This document shows, piece after piece, positions 5,342 to 5,918 of a stretch of 5,918 bases of DNA. The position numbers and the translations under genes are program-made. Position 1 is the stretch's first letter. Every line of letters begins with the position of its first letter. Source of the stretch: Flavobacteriaceae bacterium UBA2000 (lineage in GTDB: Bacteria > Bacteroidota > Bacteroidia > Flavobacteriales > Flavobacteriaceae); assembly GCA_002335345.1 (NCBI GenBank), contig DDCS01000165.1:5002-10919 (forward strand), read 5' to 3'. The notes under the pieces are model-generated. The model saw only the letters and a program-made list of their open reading frames with translations. It was not told the origin of the DNA and searched no databases.

Positions 5342-5918
5342 ATGAAAATCGAGCAAATTTATACTGGATGTCTAGCGCAAGGCGCTTATTACATCGAAAG
5401 TAATGGAGAGGTTGCGATTATTGATCCTCTTCGTGAGGTACAACCTTATATGGATCGCGCGGCTAAATCAGGCGCCACCATCAAATATGTCTTTGAAACC
5501 CATTTTCATGCAGACTTTGTGAGTGGTCACGTAACCCTTTCTAAAGAAACTGGTGCCCCTATTATTTACGGTCCAGGCGCAGAGACTTCATTTGATGCAA
5601 TTATTGCCGAAGACGGTCAAGTGTTTACTTTGGGTGATGTGCGTATCGTCGCCATGCATACTCCAGGACATACTATGGAGAGTACCACCTATTTATTACG
5701 TGATGCTCAAGGTAAGGATCACGCTATTTTCAGCGGTGACACTTTATTCCTAGGAGATGTTGGTCGTCCAGATTTAGCACAAAAAGCCGCCCATATGACT
5801 CAGGAAGATCTTGCAGGACTGCTTTTTGATAGCTTGCGCGAAAAAATCATGCCCTTGGCTGATGAGGTTATCGTTTACCCCGCTCATGGGGCAGGTTCTG
5901 CTTGTGGTAAAAACATGA
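5342..5918 (+). CDS. MBL-fold persulfide dioxygenase-like protein (3' end cut by window)
   Basis: The frame is open from the ATG at 5342 to the window edge, giving 192 codons with no stop. Metal ligands of the ETHE1/CstB-like MBL fold are visible: THFHADF (53-59, with H54, H56, D58), H110 in MHTPGHTMES, D133 in SGDTLFLGDVGRPDL, and H182 in YPAHGAGSACGK (179-190). ETHE1-type enzymes use a mononuclear iron held by two His and one Asp (here probably H54, H110, D133) to oxidise glutathione persulfide or similar persulfides to sulfite. The second-metal His of ordinary MBL enzymes is Phe59 here, fitting a mononuclear site. Relatives with the AHGAGSxCGK ending usually continue into one or two rhodanese domains, so perhaps half the protein is missing. 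It has its own operator copy. Persulfide as substrate is inferred from family and context. Confidence 0.88.
   Translation, partial: MKIEQIYTGCLAQGAYYIESNGEVAIIDPLREVQPYMDRAAKSGATIKYVFETHFHADFVSGHVTLSKETGAPIIYGPGAETSFDAIIAEDGQVFTLGDVRIVAMHTPGHTMESTTYLLRDAQGKDHAIFSGDTLFLGDVGRPDLAQKAAHMTQEDLAGLLFDSLREKIMPLADEVIVYPAHGAGSACGKNM

Noticed and set aside
5553..5753. 66-codon plus-strand frame inside the MBL gene
   Set aside because: It is out of frame with the MBL coding sequence, which carries all the metal-binding motifs across the same bases.
5916..5918. Terminal TGA as a possible stop of the MBL gene
   Set aside because: The reading frame from 5342 places the last full codon (ATG) at 5915-5917, so this TGA is out of frame and the gene continues past the window.

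Overview
The window looks like chromosomal DNA of a Bacteroidota bacterium, probably of the Flavobacteriia type. Four things point that way: promoters of the TAnnTTTG (-7) class in front of trpS, the SPOR gene and tauE; A-rich leaders without clear Shine-Dalgarno sequences; a membrane protein joining HU-CCDC81-like domains to a SPOR domain; and a Crp/Fnr regulator with the CAMxLxCC motif. This lineage assignment is inference from these features, not from a database search.

The left half (1-3655) is mostly housekeeping. trpS (+) and dprA (-) converge and overlap by 35 bp at their 3' ends. dprA and the HU/SPOR gene diverge from a 113-bp promoter region. The HU/SPOR gene, a hotdog acyl-CoA thioesterase and a Crp/Fnr-family regulator follow with gaps of 20 and 12 bp, so they probably form one transcript.

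The right part (3668-5918) looks like a reactive-sulfur module: the Crp/Fnr regulator, a TauE/SafE-family anion exporter, and the start of an ETHE1/CstB-like MBL-fold persulfide dioxygenase cut by the window edge. The key observation is a 14-bp inverted repeat, GTAAC-TTGn-GTTAC, upstream of both tauE and the MBL gene. In each case it lies exactly 22 bp before a -7-like element, which places it near -40, the class II activator position. It has the 5-N4-5 geometry of Crp/Fnr boxes. The adjacent regulator has only three cysteines, all in the segment where cAMP-binding relatives carry the phosphate-binding cassette.

The working model (inference) is that the Crp/Fnr protein senses persulfide, sulfide or redox state through these cysteines and switches on both genes: the MBL enzyme oxidises persulfide to sulfite, and the TauE protein exports sulfite or a related anion. 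This resembles the staphylococcal cst system, but with a Crp/Fnr activator in place of the CsoR-like repressor CstR. The domain families are well known; the operator pair and its fixed spacing are the part most worth testing.
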